Shown: in pieces, positions 8,416 to 17,522 of the stretch
Numbering within the stretch: the first letter of the stretch is position 1
Layout: each line of letters begins with the position of its first letter
NCBI RefSeq assembly: GCF_025947305.1
Contig: NZ_CP110009.1
Coordinates: forward strand, 3,079,501-3,143,500
Length of the DNA: 64,000 nucleotides
Origin: Flavobacterium sp. N3904
GTDB lineage: Bacteria; Bacteroidota; Bacteroidia; Flavobacteriales; Flavobacteriaceae
Reading direction: 5' to 3'
The notes under the pieces: generated by a model
Told to the model about the DNA's origin: nothing
Databases searched by the model: none
Seen by the model: the letters and a program-made list of their open reading frames with translations, nothing else
Program-made: the position numbers and the translations under genes

Positions 8416-9153
8416 TTATTTTGCTACCAAATCACAATACCAAAATCCATAATCAAAAGCATCCGGAGCCGAAGTGTCGCAAGCGGTATCTGAAGTATCT
8501 TCTTTTTCAGGTTTTTCATATTTACGATAAACCACTTCGCCAATTTCAAATTCAATCGGTTTACTGAAAATTGGTCCATCAAAAGTAAACGTATGAAATT
8601 CTCCGTTTTCGCCACAAACATCTACATTTTTGGGTAAATCATTAATAAATTTTTGGTCAATTACCCGACCCACAAAACTTTTGTCCAAAAAACGTTGGTT
8701 GACACAAACTACAATCGTTTTGAATCCCAAGGCAATAAATTCCTGAATCAACTCTTGCGTTGGAACTTTCCAAAGCGGAAAAACGCCTTCAAAACCCATT
8801 TCAGCTAATTTATCTTCTCTGTATTTTCGTAAATCTTCGAGAAAAATATCGCCAAAAATTGAATGTTTAACTCCTTGTTCCTTTAATTTGGAGAGTGTTG
8901 TTTGCATAACCGCTTCGTACACTTCCATAGTTGGCATTTCGGGAATTTGCATAATCTCTAGAGGTAAACCAATACTTTTGGCTTGTTGTTCCAATAATTC
9001 GACCCGAACACCATGCATCGAAATACGCTGAAACTGCTGATTTACACTAGTTAGCAAACAGCAAATTTCATATTCTTCTTCTCGTAAGGTTTTGTATAAT
9101 GCTAAAGCAGAATCTTTTCCGCTGCTCCAATTAAATAAGGCTTTCTTTTTCAA
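8416..9153 (-). CDS. Diphthine-ammonia ligase (Dph6)-like ATP-pyrophosphatase family protein
   Basis: The N-terminus carries the PP-loop FNWSSGKDSALAL (residues about 7-19), which binds ATP in the N-type ATP-pyrophosphatase family. The rest matches the Dph6-related clade: ISMHGVRVELLEQQA, IFGDIFLEDLRKYRE, VCVNQRFLDKSFVGR and the late GENGEFHTFTFDGPIF signature. In archaea and eukaryotes Dph6 amidates diphthine on EF-2, but bacteria lack diphthamide, so the bacterial substrate is unknown. The 245 residues are typical, with a short acidic tail. The gene is monocistronic: a terminator follows it and a divergent M1 peptidase gene lies upstream. Confidence 0.87.
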   Translation of the reverse strand: MKKKALFNWSSGKDSALALYKTLREEEYEICCLLTSVNQQFQRISMHGVRVELLEQQAKSIGLPLEIMQIPEMPTMEVYEAVMQTTLSKLKEQGVKHSIFGDIFLEDLRKYREDKLAEMGFEGVFPLWKVPTQELIQEFIALGFKTIVVCVNQRFLDKSFVGRVIDQKFINDLPKNVDVCGENGEFHTFTFDGPIFSKPIEFEIGEVVYRKYEKPEKEDTSDTACDTSAPDAFDYGFWYCDLVAK

Positions 9154-9219
9154 TGATACATGTTTATTTTTTCGAAAGTAAACTTACAATTTTAGTTCGA
9201 TTTGTTGGTTAAACCTTTG

Positions 9220-9227
9220 TAACTTTG
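9220..9227 (+). promoter_or_regulatory. Candidate -7 box for the M1 peptidase
   Basis: TAACTTTG matches TAnnTTTG 28 bp before the ATG. A TTG at 9202-9204 lies 15 bp upstream, slightly closer than usual. Confidence 0.5.
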
Positions 9228-9255
9228 GATAAATTAAGCTTCAAATACAGTTTTA

Positions 9256-11319
9256 ATGAAATATCTTTTTTTGTTTCTATCCACATTTGCATTCGCACAA
9301 CAATCGAAATTCGTAGATTTTAAATTTGTCAATGGTCAAATTACGATTAACCCTATTGACAAAAGTATCAATGGGGCAGTTACTTATTGCTTTCAAGTAC
9401 TAAAACCTATTGACACCATTAAAATTGATGCACAAAATATGACTTTTTCAGAAGTGGAACTAAATGAAAAAAAGATTTCGTTTTCCACCAACGGAAAAGA
9501 ATTGCTTTTGATTTATCCATTCCGCAAAGGAAAAAATTTCATTCAGTTTTTATACGAAGCCAAACCCAAACAAACGATTTATTTTGTAGGTTCGGAGGCG
9601 ACCAACAATTTACAGATTTGGACACAGGGACAAGGAAAATACACCAGTAATTGGTTTCCGAGTTTTGATGATGTCAATGAGAAAGTGATTTTTAATATGG
9701 ATATCGTTTTTGATTCTAAATATCAAGCAGTATCAAATGGACTTTTAAAAAATAAAGTCGAAAACAATGGTGTTACCTATTGGAGTTACAAAATGAAAAA
9801 ACCAATGAGTTCTTATTTGTTGATGCTAGCCATCGGAAATTTTGACAAAAGCACATTGAAAGCCAAATCTGGAATTCCATTAGAAATGTATATTGATCCT
9901 AAAGATATTGCCAAACAAGAACCAACGTATCGTTATTCCAAAGAAATGTTTGATTTTTTGGAAAAGGAAATAGGAGTGAAGTATCCTTGGGAAGTCTATC
10001 GTCAGGCTCCGGTTTGTGAGTTTTTGTATGCCGGAATGGAAAATACTACCACAACATTATTTTCTACCCGTTATGTTGTAGACACTATTGGTTTTGAGGA
10101 TCGAAGTTATACGAATGTCAATGCTCATGAATTGGCACATCAATGGTTTGGAGATTTGATTACAGCCCAAAGCGGAAAAGACCATTGGCTGCAGGAAGGA
10201 TTTGCAACCTATTATGCCTTATTGGCTGAAAGGGCAATTTATGGCGACGATTATTTTTATTCCAAATTATATGAATCGGCTATGCAACTCAAACAAGCCT
10301 CCAAAACCGATACGATTCCGGTGCTGAATGCCAAAGCGAGTTCGTTAACTTTTTACCAAAAAGGGGCCTGGGCATTACACGTTTTACGCGAAGGAACTGG
10401 AGAGAAAGCGTTCAAAAAAGCAGTAAAAAATTATTTGCAGAAATATGCCTATCAAAACGTAACCACCCAAAATTTCTTTGACGAAATAAAGAAAGTATCG
10501 AATTATGATTTGGATAATTTCAGTAAAGTATGGCTGGAAACTTCTGGTTTTAATAGTGAAATTGCTAATGCTTTATTGGCCAAAAATAAAGCGATGCAAG
10601 TTCAACTCGAAGTGGGTAAACTCAGAAATAAACCTCTTTCAGAAAAGTATGTTTTTTTCGAAAAAACACTTCAATCGGATGTGTATTTCACTGTGAAAGA
10701 AGCTATTGTTGGGCAACTGACAAAAGAAAAATTCGAAGACAAAAAACAGCTGTTACTATTAGCGCTGAAAACCCAAAATGTTCAGGTTCGCCAAGCGGTT
10801 GCAAGTACTCTTCAAAAAATCCCCGAAGAATTTAGATCCGATTATGAGACTTTGCTCGATGACAAATCATATCAAACCCAAGAATTTGCATTGTATTATT
10901 TGTGGAATAGTTTTGAAAATAAAAGAGTAGAGTATCTTGAAAAATCAAAATATTGGGTAGGATTTAACGATTTTAATCTTAGAATTCTGTGGCTATCATT
11001 GGCTATTTCAACACCCGAATATGCAACGAATAAAGAAATATATATTCAGGAATTGATCAATTATTCTTCGCCAAATTATGAAGCCACAACCCGACAAAAT
11101 GCTTTGGAATATTTGATAAATTTCAACATAATCAACGAGGCGGTTTTTAAGAATCTGGTCAATGCCACCACGCATCACATGTGGCAATTTTCTAAATTTG
11201 GAAGAGAAAACATTCGGGTATTATTAAAAAATTCCGAAATTAAAGCTTCTTTCCAAGAAATACTTCCCAGTTTGACCGAAAAAGAACAATTTCAATTGGA
11301 ACGTTTGTTGAAAGAGTAG
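9256..11319 (+). CDS. M1 family zinc aminopeptidase, periplasmic
   Basis: This is a gluzincin aminopeptidase that trims N-terminal residues from peptides. A short signal peptide (KYLFLFLSTFAFAQ) begins at the ATG. An N-terminal beta-sandwich domain (about 20-210) precedes the catalytic domain. The latter has the exopeptidase motif GMENTTTTLF (near 256-265; classical GAMEN is here YAGMEN), the zinc site HELAHQWFGD (291-300) and the third ligand Glu in WLQEGFATYYA. The C-terminal half is an alpha-helical HEAT-like region. The length of 687 aa fits the family. It is single-gene, with its own promoter and a repeat/terminator element downstream. A second M1 enzyme is encoded at 48.7 kb but is not a close copy. 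Confidence 0.95.
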   Translation: MKYLFLFLSTFAFAQQSKFVDFKFVNGQITINPIDKSINGAVTYCFQVLKPIDTIKIDAQNMTFSEVELNEKKISFSTNGKELLLIYPFRKGKNFIQFLYEAKPKQTIYFVGSEATNNLQIWTQGQGKYTSNWFPSFDDVNEKVIFNMDIVFDSKYQAVSNGLLKNKVENNGVTYWSYKMKKPMSSYLLMLAIGNFDKSTLKAKSGIPLEMYIDPKDIAKQEPTYRYSKEMFDFLEKEIGVKYPWEVYRQAPVCEFLYAGMENTTTTLFSTRYVVDTIGFEDRSYTNVNAHELAHQWFGDLITAQSGKDHWLQEGFATYYALLAERAIYGDDYFYSKLYESAMQLKQASKTDTIPVLNAKASSLTFYQKGAWALHVLREGTGEKAFKKAVKNYLQKYAYQNVTTQNFFDEIKKVSNYDLDNFSKVWLETSGFNSEIANALLAKNKAMQVQLEVGKLRNKPLSEKYVFFEKTLQSDVYFTVKEAIVGQLTKEKFEDKKQLLLLALKTQNVQVRQAVASTLQKIPEEFRSDYETLLDDKSYQTQEFALYYLWNSFENKRVEYLEKSKYWVGFNDFNLRILWLSLAISTPEYATNKEIYIQELINYSSPNYEATTRQNALEYLINFNIINEAVFKNLVNATTHHMWQFSKFGRENIRVLLKNSEIKASFQEILPSLTEKEQFQLERLLKE

Positions 11320-11331
11320 ATGTTATAATTT

Positions 11332-11375
11332 AAAAAAAAGCTAAGTTTCTAAGATTTTTGTCTTAGAAACTTAGC
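11332..11375 (-). terminator. Strong hairpin terminator; also copy 2 of the AGAAACTTAGC repeat
   Basis: A perfect 15-bp stem (GCTAAGTTTCTAAGA at 11340-11354 with TCTTAGAAACTTAGC at 11361-11375) is followed on the minus strand by eight T. It fits a terminator for the gene ending at 11403. The same motif family occurs at 2.3 and 30.2 kb, so a dispersed repeat appears to have become a terminator here. A second, weaker hairpin (TCTCAGAG...) follows to 11399. Confidence 0.75.
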
Positions 11376-11402
11376 CTCTCAGAGTTTTAGAAACTCAAAA
11401 AA

Positions 11403-11924
11403 TTACCACATTTGGCTCACTTCTTTTTTGATATATCCCAAAGCCGCATTACTTGGTGTTTGTCTATCCAATAAATCATTTAATAAAGCTTCTCGCAATT
11501 GATCGGCATTATTAACTATTGGACTCATCGCCGCTTTTCGAATCATTTGGATTGTAGCATTTTTGGCGGTAGTGATAATTGTCCAACACTCGTCGGTCAT
11601 GTAGATTTGTTGTGCCAAATTGTGTTCAAATTCTTGATCGATTTGAGCGATAACAAAATTTGCATAATCATTTTTATCGGTAGAAATAGGAGAAATTCGA
11701 GTCAGTAAATTCGAAAGACTAATGCGTTCCAAGAACAAAGTCATGCGCTCGTAGGCTTGTAAACGCAAAGGCATAGAGTTTTTTTGTCCGTCTTTCATCA
11801 ATAAATAGCGGCGTCTTCCTTCCTCGTTTTTGGTATGTAAATTAAAAAAGTAATAGGCAACCATTCCCGTGATAATTGCGGGTAAAGTATAACTCAGTAA
11901 TTCTAAGATTTTTGAAATGTCCAT
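11403..11924 (-). CDS. Conserved hypothetical membrane-anchored protein, 173 aa (DUF7935-like)
   Basis: One N-terminal hydrophobic helix (about 8-27, YTLPAIITGMVAYYFF) is followed by a basic KNEEGRRRYLLMKDGQK stretch and a long helical, soluble domain with motifs such as LRLQAYERMTLFLERISLSNLL and QEFEHNLAQQIYMTDECW. I recall this as a Flavobacteriaceae-restricted family, possibly DUF7935, but cannot verify the name. The layout suggests an inner-membrane-anchored cytoplasmic helical protein. It has its own -7 box (CAAAAATA on the plus strand, 11946-11953) and a strong terminator. Function unknown. Confidence 0.85.
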   Translation of the reverse strand: MDISKILELLSYTLPAIITGMVAYYFFNLHTKNEEGRRRYLLMKDGQKNSMPLRLQAYERMTLFLERISLSNLLTRISPISTDKNDYANFVIAQIDQEFEHNLAQQIYMTDECWTIITTAKNATIQMIRKAAMSPIVNNADQLREALLNDLLDRQTPSNAALGYIKKEVSQMW

Positions 11925-11945
11925 TTTGTTTTCGTTTTAAAAAAG

Positions 11946-11953
11946 CAAAAATA
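11946..11953 (-). promoter_or_regulatory. Candidate -7 box, leftward
   Basis: The minus strand reads TATTTTTG, matching TAnnTTTG, 21 bp before the start of the 173-aa membrane-anchored protein. Confidence 0.45.
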
Positions 11954-12009
11954 ATCTTTTTGAAACTAAAACAATAGCTAATTTATCGCAATAATTTAAA
12001 GCGGAATAG

Positions 12010-12017
12010 TATTTTTG
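12010..12017 (+). promoter_or_regulatory. Candidate -7 box for the TSUP transporter
   Basis: TATTTTTG matches TAnnTTTG, 61 bp before the ATG at 12079. Together with the leftward box it makes this a divergent promoter region. Confidence 0.45.
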
Positions 12018-12078
12018 CCCATCACAATCTCGACTTCCTTCGACCAGACAAATTATTCCCGAATCGAAATTTAACTAT

Positions 12079-12846
12079 ATGGAAACCTACATTATCGTAT
12101 TACTTTGTTTAGCAGCCTTTTTTGCAGGATTTATAGATGCCATTGTCGGCGGCGGCGGACTGATACAGACGCCTGTAGGACTGATATTATTGCCCAGTCT
12201 TCCCGTATCTACAGTAATAGGATCATTGAAAATTCCGGCATTTAGTGGTACTTCATTTGCGGCGTATCAATATATGAAAAAAGTAGATGTCAATTGGAAA
12301 ATTCTTGGTACTATGATGCTGTTGGCTTGCCCAGCAGCTTTTTTGGGATCGACAGTATTGACTTATGTAAGTAATGATTTTATGAAACCTTTATTACTAG
12401 TAGTACTTTCATTATTAGTGATTTATACCTATGCCAAGAAAAATTTTGGACAGCACCAAGCCAGAGATATCTCTGCCAGAACCCAAATCCTGAATGCGGT
12501 TGGAATCAGTTTTGTAGTAGGTTTTTACGACGGATTTATTGGTCCTGGCACGGGAAGCTTTCTTGTTGTTGCTTTCATCGCTATAATGGGATTTGACTTC
12601 TTGCACGCCTCTGCCAATGCCAAGATGGTCAATCTGGCAACTAATTTTGGTTCTATTTGCTTGTTCATGCTTAAAGGTAAAATCATTTGGGCCATCGCCT
12701 TACCTATGGCTGCAAGCAACGCAACAGGAGGATGGATAGGTGCCAAACTCGCCATCAACCGTGGCAATAAGTTTATCCGAATTTTCTTTTTGGTTGTAGT
12801 GATTGGTACTTTAATTCGTTTTGCTTATGATGTTTTTTTTAAATAG
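12079..12846 (+). CDS. TSUP (TauE/SafE) family membrane transporter
   Basis: The 255-residue protein has seven to eight hydrophobic segments and the TSUP signature twice. The first half has FFAGFIDAIVGGGGLIQTP (near 13-31) and the second GFYDGFIGPGTGSF (near 146-159), the internal duplication typical of this family. Members export or import sulfite, sulfoacetate and other organic sulfur or C2 anions. Which of these applies cannot be read from the sequence, and no sulfur-metabolism genes are adjacent. The gene stands alone between a divergent promoter and a convergent lipoprotein gene. Confidence 0.93.
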   Translation: METYIIVLLCLAAFFAGFIDAIVGGGGLIQTPVGLILLPSLPVSTVIGSLKIPAFSGTSFAAYQYMKKVDVNWKILGTMMLLACPAAFLGSTVLTYVSNDFMKPLLLVVLSLLVIYTYAKKNFGQHQARDISARTQILNAVGISFVVGFYDGFIGPGTGSFLVVAFIAIMGFDFLHASANAKMVNLATNFGSICLFMLKGKIIWAIALPMAASNATGGWIGAKLAINRGNKFIRIFFLVVVIGTLIRFAYDVFFK

Positions 12847-12903
12847 TAATGATGATGAACAATTAGAATTTAAGTAAACTCAGAAGTATATTCAATTTGA
12901 CTA

Positions 12904-13386
12904 CTATTTTTCTACACAATCTACAGTTGTAAATTTATATTTAACACGATCAAAATCGATGGGTGTGCCTTTGGCAAAATAAGATCTCCCCAAATAGGTT
13001 TCAATTTTTCCACTGCCTAGAATGAGTTCATTCCCTTTTTTTAGCATTGCCATTGGATTTTTGAATGTTGTTTTAGTATTTGTTCCTTGAATAAATGAGT
13101 AATCAACAAATAATGTGTCACCATGAAATTCTCCAGCAATTTCCCCAGTCTTTTCGGGCATACCATCAATTTTCATTACCATATTTCCGGTTATTTTTCC
13201 AGTTTTTAAAGTATTGATTTTTAAATCAATTGTGTCATTTTCATACAACGCTTTGTAGCATGCTGCACTTACAGGTTTTTCGATTTCGACTTTGGTAGTT
13301 TCAACATCTTTTGGAATTTCACTCTTTTTACAGCTTTGGATTGCAACACTAGCCAATAACAAACAAAATAGGCCTAAGTTTTTCAT
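12904..13386 (-). CDS. Putative lipoprotein, 160 aa
   Basis: A lipoprotein signal is clear: MKNLGLFCLLLASVAIQSC with the lipobox ending at Cys19, followed by KKSEIPKD. The mature part is rich in beta-prone segments (NMVMKIDGMPEKTGEIAGEF; NELILGSGKIETYLGRSYF) and resembles small lipocalin-like or NlpE-like barrels, which is only an impression. The gene is convergent with the TSUP gene 57 bp away. No specific function can be given. About 280 bp upstream (13387-13666) contains no gene I can support. Confidence 0.8.
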   Translation of the reverse strand: MKNLGLFCLLLASVAIQSCKKSEIPKDVETTKVEIEKPVSAACYKALYENDTIDLKINTLKTGKITGNMVMKIDGMPEKTGEIAGEFHGDTLFVDYSFIQGTNTKTTFKNPMAMLKKGNELILGSGKIETYLGRSYFAKGTPIDFDRVKYKFTTVDCVEK

Positions 13387-13666
13387 AATAGTAAATTATT
13401 TAGTTAATAATTGTGGCTATAGCCATTGCTAATTTACGAATAAAATTGCGTGAATCAATACAGATTGGCTTATAATTATATAGCGATTATTAGAATAAAA
13501 CATTACTATTAAAACTTATTTATTTACAGTCCTGAATTCAATATTTCTTTTAAATACAGAGTTTATACGAAAAAGATGTCCCAGTTTGACAGTGATAAAC
13601 ATTCATGAGTTCACAAAGTTTTTTTATCTTTAAAATGTTTAATTATAAATTGAAAAAAATATACTA

Positions 13667-14086
13667 ATGAAAAAAAATAAAACAATTGAAACCGAAAATA
13701 GTGTTGTCGACTTTTTAGCCAGGATAAGTGAGAAAAAAAGACGTGAAGACTGTGCCTCATTAATCGCTTTGTTAAGCAAACTATCTGGATTTGAACCTAA
13801 AATGTGGGGAACAGCTATTGTTGGTTTTGGTATTTATAATTACAAATACGAAAGCGGATTTGAGGGTAATGCACCTCTTGTCGGGCTTGCCTCTAGAAAA
13901 AATGCTATTACGGTATATATCGCTTCTACTTTTGACGAGAAAGAAACGCTACTTTCTCAGCTAGGAAAGCATAAAACCAGTAAAGCATGCTTGTATATTC
14001 AAAAACTGGAAGATATTGATATTAGTATATTGAGTCAATTGGTACAAAGATCAATCGAGCGTATTAAGGAATTATATCCAAGTTGA
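13667..14086 (+). CDS. DUF1801 (YdhG-like) family protein
   Basis: The 139 residues match DUF1801: an N-terminal helix-rich start, SLIALLSKLSGFEPKMWGTAIVGFGIYNYKYE split across the core, and ASRKNAITVYIAS followed by LGKHKTSKACLYIQKLEDID. These are small cytoplasmic proteins with a YdhG-like fold and no firmly known role. The start is an ATG after an A-rich stretch. The gene lies alone 134 bp before the UvrD-type helicase gene. Family membership is fairly sure. Confidence 0.88.
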   Translation: MKKNKTIETENSVVDFLARISEKKRREDCASLIALLSKLSGFEPKMWGTAIVGFGIYNYKYESGFEGNAPLVGLASRKNAITVYIASTFDEKETLLSQLGKHKTSKACLYIQKLEDIDISILSQLVQRSIERIKELYPS

Positions 14087-14192
14087 TGTTTTTTAAAGCT
14101 GTATTGCAATAGTTGATTTATTAAAAAGAAACTGTATTCTGAAAACTAAAATCTGAATTTCACTAAGGCTCGTTTATTCATTCTTAAATTCT

Positions 14193-14200
14193 TATTTTTG
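14193..14200 (+). promoter_or_regulatory. Candidate -7 box for the UvrD/PcrA-type helicase
   Basis: TATTTTTG matches TAnnTTTG, 20 bp before the ATG at 14221, implying a short leader. Confidence 0.5.
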
Positions 14201-14220
14201 CATGAAACAGAACTTATTTC

Positions 14221-16554
14221 ATGCAAAAGTATATAGAACAACTTAACGAGGCACAACGCGAACCGGTATTGCAAAAAGATGGTCCTATGATTATTATTGC
14301 AGGTGCGGGTTCGGGAAAAACTCGTGTGCTTACCATCAGAATTGCTTATTTGATGCACCAAGGTGTAGATGCATTTAGTATTTTATCACTTACGTTTACC
14401 AATAAGGCGGCGAGAGAGATGAAGAAACGTATTTCGGATATTGTAGGCGCCAGTGAAGCAAAAAATTTATGGATGGGGACTTTTCACTCGGTTTTTGCTC
14501 GAATTTTGCGCTCCGAAGCCGATAAGTTGGGTTATCCTTCAAATTTCACGATTTATGATTCTCAAGATTCTTTGCGCGCCATTTCTGGAATTATCAAGGA
14601 AATGCAATTGGATCGTGATGTTTACAAACCCAAGCAAGTGTTGAGTCGGATTTCGAATTTTAAGAACAGTTTGATTACCGTAAAAGCCTATTTTAATGAT
14701 CCCGATTTGCAAGAGGCCGATGCGATGAGCAAAAAACCTAGAATGGGCGAAATTTATCAAAATTATGTAGACCGCTGTTTTAAATCGGGTGCAATGGATT
14801 TTGATGATTTATTATTAAAAACCAACGAATTACTGACTCGTTTTCCGGAAGTTTTGGCCAAATATCAAAACCGTTTTCGATATATTTTGGTAGATGAGTA
14901 CCAGGATACAAACCATTCGCAGTATTTGATTGTTCGCGCTTTGTCTGATAAATTTCAAAATATTTGTGTGGTAGGCGACGATGCACAGAGTATTTATGCG
15001 TTTCGTGGTGCTAATATCAACAATATCTTGAATTTTCAGAAAGATTATGAAGGGGTAAAAACTTTTAGACTAGAACAAAATTACCGTTCGACCAAGAACA
15101 TAGTCGAAGCAGCCAACACCATAATTGATAAAAATAAAGTAAAACTGGATAAAATTGTTTGGACGGCCAATGATTTTGGTCCAAAAATAAAAGTACACCG
15201 CAGTTTGACCGATAATGAAGAAGGGCGTTTTGTAGCAAGTACTATTTGGGAGCAAAAAATGAATCATCAATTGCACAATGGTGCTTTTGCGATTTTATAC
15301 CGTACCAATGCACAATCTCGAGCTATGGAGGATGCGCTTCGAAAAAGAGATATTCCGTATCGAATTTATGGAGGATTGTCTTTTTACCAACGAAAAGAGG
15401 TAAAAGATGTTTTGTGTTATTTGCGATTGGTAATTAACCCAAAAGATGAGGAAGCTTTAGTACGCGTGATCAATTATCCGGCACGTGGAATTGGGAATAC
15501 CACCATCGAAAAATTGACTATTGCGGCCAATCATTACAAACGTTCAATTTTTGAAGTGATGCAAAACATTGAGCGAATCGATTTGAAACTGAATTCAGGA
15601 ACCAAGCATAAATTACTAGATTTTGTGACTATGATTCAGAGTTTTCAGGTGATTAATGAGAATCAAGATGCTTTTTACTTGACAGATCATGTAGCAAAAA
15701 AAACTGGTTTGATTCAGGAACTGAAGAAAGACGCTACTCCCGAGGGAATGGCTCGAATTCAGAATATAGAAGAGTTATTAAACGGGATAAAGGATTTTAC
15801 AGAAGGCCAAAAAGAGATTGATGGTGCCCGTGGCGCATTGTCTGAATTTATGGAAGATGTCGCATTGGCAACTGATTTAGACAAGGATACTAGTGATGAA
15901 GATCGTGTGGCTTTGATGACAATTCACTTGGCCAAAGGACTAGAGTTTCCGCATGTATTTGTGGTGGGAATGGAAGAAGATTTGTTTCCTAGCGCTATGA
16001 GTATGAGTACCCGAAGCGAATTGGAAGAGGAACGTCGATTATTTTACGTAGCTTTAACACGTGCGGAGCATCAGGCCTATTTGACATATGCACAATCGCG
16101 ATACCGTTGGGGAAAATTGACGGATAGTGAGCCCTCACGTTTTATTGAAGAAATTGACGGACAATACCTAGAATACCTAACACCAGCCGAAAATAATTAC
16201 CGTTATAAGCCTACTATAGATAGTGATATTTTTGGAGATGTTGACAAATCAAAATTGCGATTGGCAAAACCAGTAGGAGGAAGCCCTCCAATTCCAGGAG
16301 GGGAAGTAAAACCCGATATAAATATTAGAAAACTAAAACCAGTTTCAGGAAGCAACCCATCATCTGTAGGAAGTGCTAATTTATTTGACAACAAACTGGT
16401 TGCAGGAAATGTAGTTATGCACGAACGTTTTGGCAAAGGTCAAGTTGTAAACCTAGAAGGTGTAGGCGCCGATAAAAAAGCAGAAATCAAGTTTGAAGTA
16501 GGTGGAATAAAAAAATTATTATTGCGTTTTGCTAAATTGGATATTATAGGGTAA
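14221..16554 (+). CDS. UvrD/PcrA-type superfamily 1 DNA helicase
   Basis: This is a 777-residue 3'-5' helicase for nucleotide excision repair, mismatch repair or RecA-filament removal. Visible motifs in order are Q motif LNEAQREPV (near 9), Walker A GAGSGKT (near 30), Ia LTFTNKAAREMKKR, Walker B DEYQDTNHSQY (near 226), III VVGDDAQSIYAFRGA, IV QNYRS, V LMTIHLAKGLEFPHVFVVGMEE and VI EERRLFYVALTRA. The C-terminus (about 725-775) has the PcrA/UvrD Tudor-like fold HERFGKGQVVNLEG that contacts RNA polymerase in PcrA. The length is slightly above that of E. coli UvrD. The gene is complete. UvrD and PcrA cannot be separated by eye. Confidence 0.95.
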   Translation: MQKYIEQLNEAQREPVLQKDGPMIIIAGAGSGKTRVLTIRIAYLMHQGVDAFSILSLTFTNKAAREMKKRISDIVGASEAKNLWMGTFHSVFARILRSEADKLGYPSNFTIYDSQDSLRAISGIIKEMQLDRDVYKPKQVLSRISNFKNSLITVKAYFNDPDLQEADAMSKKPRMGEIYQNYVDRCFKSGAMDFDDLLLKTNELLTRFPEVLAKYQNRFRYILVDEYQDTNHSQYLIVRALSDKFQNICVVGDDAQSIYAFRGANINNILNFQKDYEGVKTFRLEQNYRSTKNIVEAANTIIDKNKVKLDKIVWTANDFGPKIKVHRSLTDNEEGRFVASTIWEQKMNHQLHNGAFAILYRTNAQSRAMEDALRKRDIPYRIYGGLSFYQRKEVKDVLCYLRLVINPKDEEALVRVINYPARGIGNTTIEKLTIAANHYKRSIFEVMQNIERIDLKLNSGTKHKLLDFVTMIQSFQVINENQDAFYLTDHVAKKTGLIQELKKDATPEGMARIQNIEELLNGIKDFTEGQKEIDGARGALSEFMEDVALATDLDKDTSDEDRVALMTIHLAKGLEFPHVFVVGMEEDLFPSAMSMSTRSELEEERRLFYVALTRAEHQAYLTYAQSRYRWGKLTDSEPSRFIEEIDGQYLEYLTPAENNYRYKPTIDSDIFGDVDKSKLRLAKPVGGSPPIPGGEVKPDINIRKLKPVSGSNPSSVGSANLFDNKLVAGNVVMHERFGKGQVVNLEGVGADKKAEIKFEVGGIKKLLLRFAKLDIIG

Positions 16555-16562
16555 ATAAATGT

Positions 16563-16617
16563 TTAGAGTTTCAAGTTTTTAAAAAATGCAACTTTAAACT
16601 TTTTCAAACGTTAAACA
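16563..16617. repeat. AAACTTTAAAC-type intergenic repeat, degenerate copy
   Basis: Segments GTTTCAAG, CTTTAAACTTT and CGTTAAAC between the helicase and YciO-like genes resemble the longer palindromes at 19926-19980 and 33342-33390. Pairing here is poor, so it may be a decayed copy. Confidence 0.4.
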
Positions 16618-16627
16618 AAAAATAAAA

Positions 16628-17248
16628 ATGGCTCAAATTATAAAAATATATCCCGATAATCCTAATGAAGCGGCGATAGCCAAAGTAGTTAAGGTTTTGA
16701 GAGACGGTGGTTTGGTTATTTATCCAACGGATACCGTTTATGGACTGGGTTGCGATATCACCAATTCCCGTGCCCTTGAAAAAATTGCCAAAATAAAAGG
16801 AGTGAAGTTGGAGAAAGCCAATTTCTCATTTATTTGCCATGATTTGAGTAACTTATCCGATTATGTAAAGCAAATTGATACTTCTATATTTAAATTACTC
16901 AAAAGAGCACTCCCAGGCCCTTATACCTTTATTCTCCCAGGAAATAATAATTTACCAAAAGAATTTAAAAAGAAAACCACTGTAGGGATAAGGATTCCCG
17001 ATAATTCTATAGCTTTAGAAATTGTTCGTCAATTGGGTAATCCTATTGTTTCAACTTCCATTCGAGATGAGGATGAAGTGATAGAATATACTACTGATCC
17101 AGAGCTTATTTTTGAGAAATGGCAAAATCTTGTGGACTTAGTTATCGATGGTGGTTATGGTGACAACATTGGGTCAACTATTATAGATTTGTCTGGTGAC
17201 GATCCAATTGTTGTAAGAGAAGGTAAAGGAAGTTTGGATATTTTATAA
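16628..17248 (+). CDS. Sua5/YciO/YrdC family protein, YciO-like
   Basis: The 206 residues carry the dsRNA-binding YrdC fold: VIYPTDTVYGLGCD (near 32-45), ALPGPYTFIL and VGIRIPDN. In TsaC/Sua5 enzymes this fold makes threonylcarbamoyl-AMP for the tRNA t6A modification. The segment KANFSFICHDLSNLSDYVKQ (here of the pattern SFICxDLS) and the overall length are closer to YciO, whose activity is weaker or uncertain. A separate TsaC may exist elsewhere in the genome. The protein is cytoplasmic. The gene follows the helicase by 73 bp and may share its transcript. A strong UUCG-loop terminator lies 160 bp downstream. Confidence 0.88.
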   Translation: MAQIIKIYPDNPNEAAIAKVVKVLRDGGLVIYPTDTVYGLGCDITNSRALEKIAKIKGVKLEKANFSFICHDLSNLSDYVKQIDTSIFKLLKRALPGPYTFILPGNNNLPKEFKKKTTVGIRIPDNSIALEIVRQLGNPIVSTSIRDEDEVIEYTTDPELIFEKWQNLVDLVIDGGYGDNIGSTIIDLSGDDPIVVREGKGSLDIL

Positions 17249-17404
17249 AAAAGTATTAATTTTTTTATAAATTAATTGGAATACTGATAATAATGTACTT
17301 ATTTAGTGAAATATTTAAAGTATGTAATTTATTTTTCAATAGCATTTAAAAGATGCCATTCTTAATTTATATTTAATTGGTTGTTAAAGAAGAAATTAGG
17401 GATG

Positions 17405-17436
17405 CATAAAGCAGGACTTCGGTTCTGCTTTTTTTT
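17405..17436 (+). terminator. Rho-independent terminator with TTCG tetraloop
   Basis: AAAGCAGGAC-TTCG-GTTCTGCTTT forms a 10-bp stem with one wobble pair and the very stable UUCG tetraloop, followed by eight T. It would end plus-strand transcription from the YciO-like gene. The 155 bp between stop and hairpin has no supported gene; a short untranslated RNA is possible but unproven. Confidence 0.8.
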
Positions 17437-17471
17437 GTGCATATTTTTTTAAGATTAGATTTTTAATATTA

Positions 17472-17506
17472 AAAAAAAACGCCTCGAAATTCGAAGCGTT
17501 TTTTTG
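17472..17506 (-). terminator. Terminator of the OmpA-family lipoprotein gene (bidirectional)
   Basis: AAAAAACGC pairs with GCGTTTTTT around an inner CGAA/TTCG stem, with runs of A and T on the two sides, 17 bp after the stop codon at 17523. It could act in both directions. Confidence 0.72.
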
Positions 17507-17522
17507 TAAAATTGAAAAAATA